From assembly GCF_004138495.1 (NCBI RefSeq), contig NZ_ML142867.1, positions 133,427 through 140,120 of the forward strand: a DNA stretch of 6,694 nt, given 5' to 3'. Shown here piece after piece: positions 6,057 to 6,694 of this stretch. Every line of letters starts with the position of its first letter. The stretch's first letter is position 1. A program made the translations under genes and the position numbers. The stretch is from Phytoactinopolyspora endophytica (GTDB lineage: Bacteria > Actinomycetota > Actinomycetes > Jiangellales > Jiangellaceae). The notes under the pieces are model-generated. The model was not told the origin of the DNA. It worked only from the letters and a program-made list of their open reading frames with translations, and did no database searches.

Positions 6057-6694
6057 ATGAAGGTGGCCCACAGGACGTGACAAGCCGCACAGCCGAAGCG
6101 CCGCCACCGGCACGGACAGCGGCGCCGCGGCGCCAGCGTCGTCGGCGCCGCAGCAGGCCGCTGAGCCGCTCCAGGCGTTCACCCACCCCGGTGCGCTCCA
6201 CACCCAGGAGGCGTTCGATCGGATGGCGGCGAGGGTGGCCGCGGGTGACCAGCCGTGGCTGGCGGGTTGGGAGCGGCTGACCGCCAACTCCCACTCCGCG
6301 GCGGGCTGGGAACCTAACCCGCAGGAGTTGATCATCCGCGGCGCAGGCGGCTCAGGCCGGAGAACTACCCGATCCTCTACAACGACATCCACGCCGCGTA
6401 CCAGAACGCGTTGCGCTGGAAGATCACCGGCGACACCGCGCACGGCGATACCGCACGGGACACCGACTTCCTGGTCCGGCACAACGACACCTGCGACTCC
6501 CACTACTGGGCCAACTGGGACCTGTGCAACATGGCCTCGATCATGGCCATCGGGATCCTCTGCGACGACCAGGCCAAGTTCGACGAGGCGGTGGACTACT
6601 TCCACAACGGCGCAGGCAACGGCTCGCTGGCCAACGCCATCCCCTTCGTCTACGACGACGCCGGCCTCGCCCAGTGGCAGGAGACCGGACGCGA
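6057..6694 (+). pseudogene. Second alginate-lyase-type gene, degenerate (frameshift, internal deletion), 3' cut by the window
   Basis: ATG 6057 follows AGGA at 6048-6051, but the frame hits TGA after seven codons and no hydrophobic signal core survives. From about 6121 another frame (phase of 6121) reads GAAAPASSAPQQAAEPLQAF then THPGALHTQEAFDRMAARVA, as in alginate-lyase-type N-termini. Near 6357 it shifts by -1 and continues ENYPILYNDIHAAYQNALRW, then KITGDTAHGDTARD. The text then jumps straight to TDFLVRHNDTCDSHYWANWD. Compared with the intact gene, about 60-70 residues between TGE(E/D) and the FL(F/V)xxN segment are missing. The frame then runs through MAIGILCDD, a counterpart of AAIFLDD in the intact protein, and NGSLANAIPF to the window end, just before the expected GRDQ motif. 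Either true decay or, less likely, several sequencing errors; the deletion cannot be explained by base errors. Confidence 0.75.

Noticed and set aside
6121..6134. 14-bp palindrome GGCGCCGCGGCGCC
   Set aside because: It lies in Ala/Pro-coding low-complexity GC-rich sequence of the lyase pseudogene; such strings arise by composition, and no T-tract follows.
1..6694. CRISPR array, tRNA, rRNA, toxin-antitoxin or phage-defence genes
   Set aside because: No regularly spaced repeats, no cloverleaf-like structure and no recognisable proteins of these kinds were seen on either strand.

Overview
The window is high-GC DNA with GC-rich third codon positions, GTG/CTG-style starts and strong GGAGG-type ribosome sites, which points to an actinobacterium (Actinomycetota); the genus cannot be told from the sequence. 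It reads as part of an extracellular polysaccharide-degradation locus that is partly decayed.

Left edge (1-690): the last 51 codons of a SorC-family sugar-sensing repressor, then a frameshifted fragment of an unrecognised gene (195-459), then on the minus strand the first ~38 codons of a GH43-type glycosidase. The GH43 remnant is interrupted by a 60-bp hairpin insertion and loses homology after about position 500. Minus strand 688-2232: an intact Tat-exported right-handed beta-helix protein related to GH28 polygalacturonases. Its stop codon overlaps the start position of the GH43 remnant, so the two once formed a translationally coupled pair.

Centre (2233-2466): a divergent control region. 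It holds a perfect 49-nt inverted repeat whose two arms each supply a TTGACC -35-like box. Outside each arm, at mirrored positions, lies an AAGCGC-type LacI-family operator. The region looks built to switch the two flanking genes together in response to a sugar.

Plus strand 2467-6009: a secreted 1180-residue modular protein with an alginate-lyase-type (PF05426-like) catalytic domain, a beta-sandwich, an Ig-like domain, and then alternating FIVAR-like helical and F5/8-type-C (discoidin/CBM32-like) modules. Right edge (6057-6694): the degenerate start of a second alginate-lyase-type gene, with a frameshift, an internal deletion and a ruined signal peptide. It is cut by the window end.

Taken together, the GH28-like hydrolase, the former GH43 enzyme and two lyase-type enzymes suggest attack on a uronic-acid-containing polysaccharide outside the cell. 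The real substrate cannot be read from the sequence. No tRNA, rRNA, CRISPR array or intact transposase was seen.
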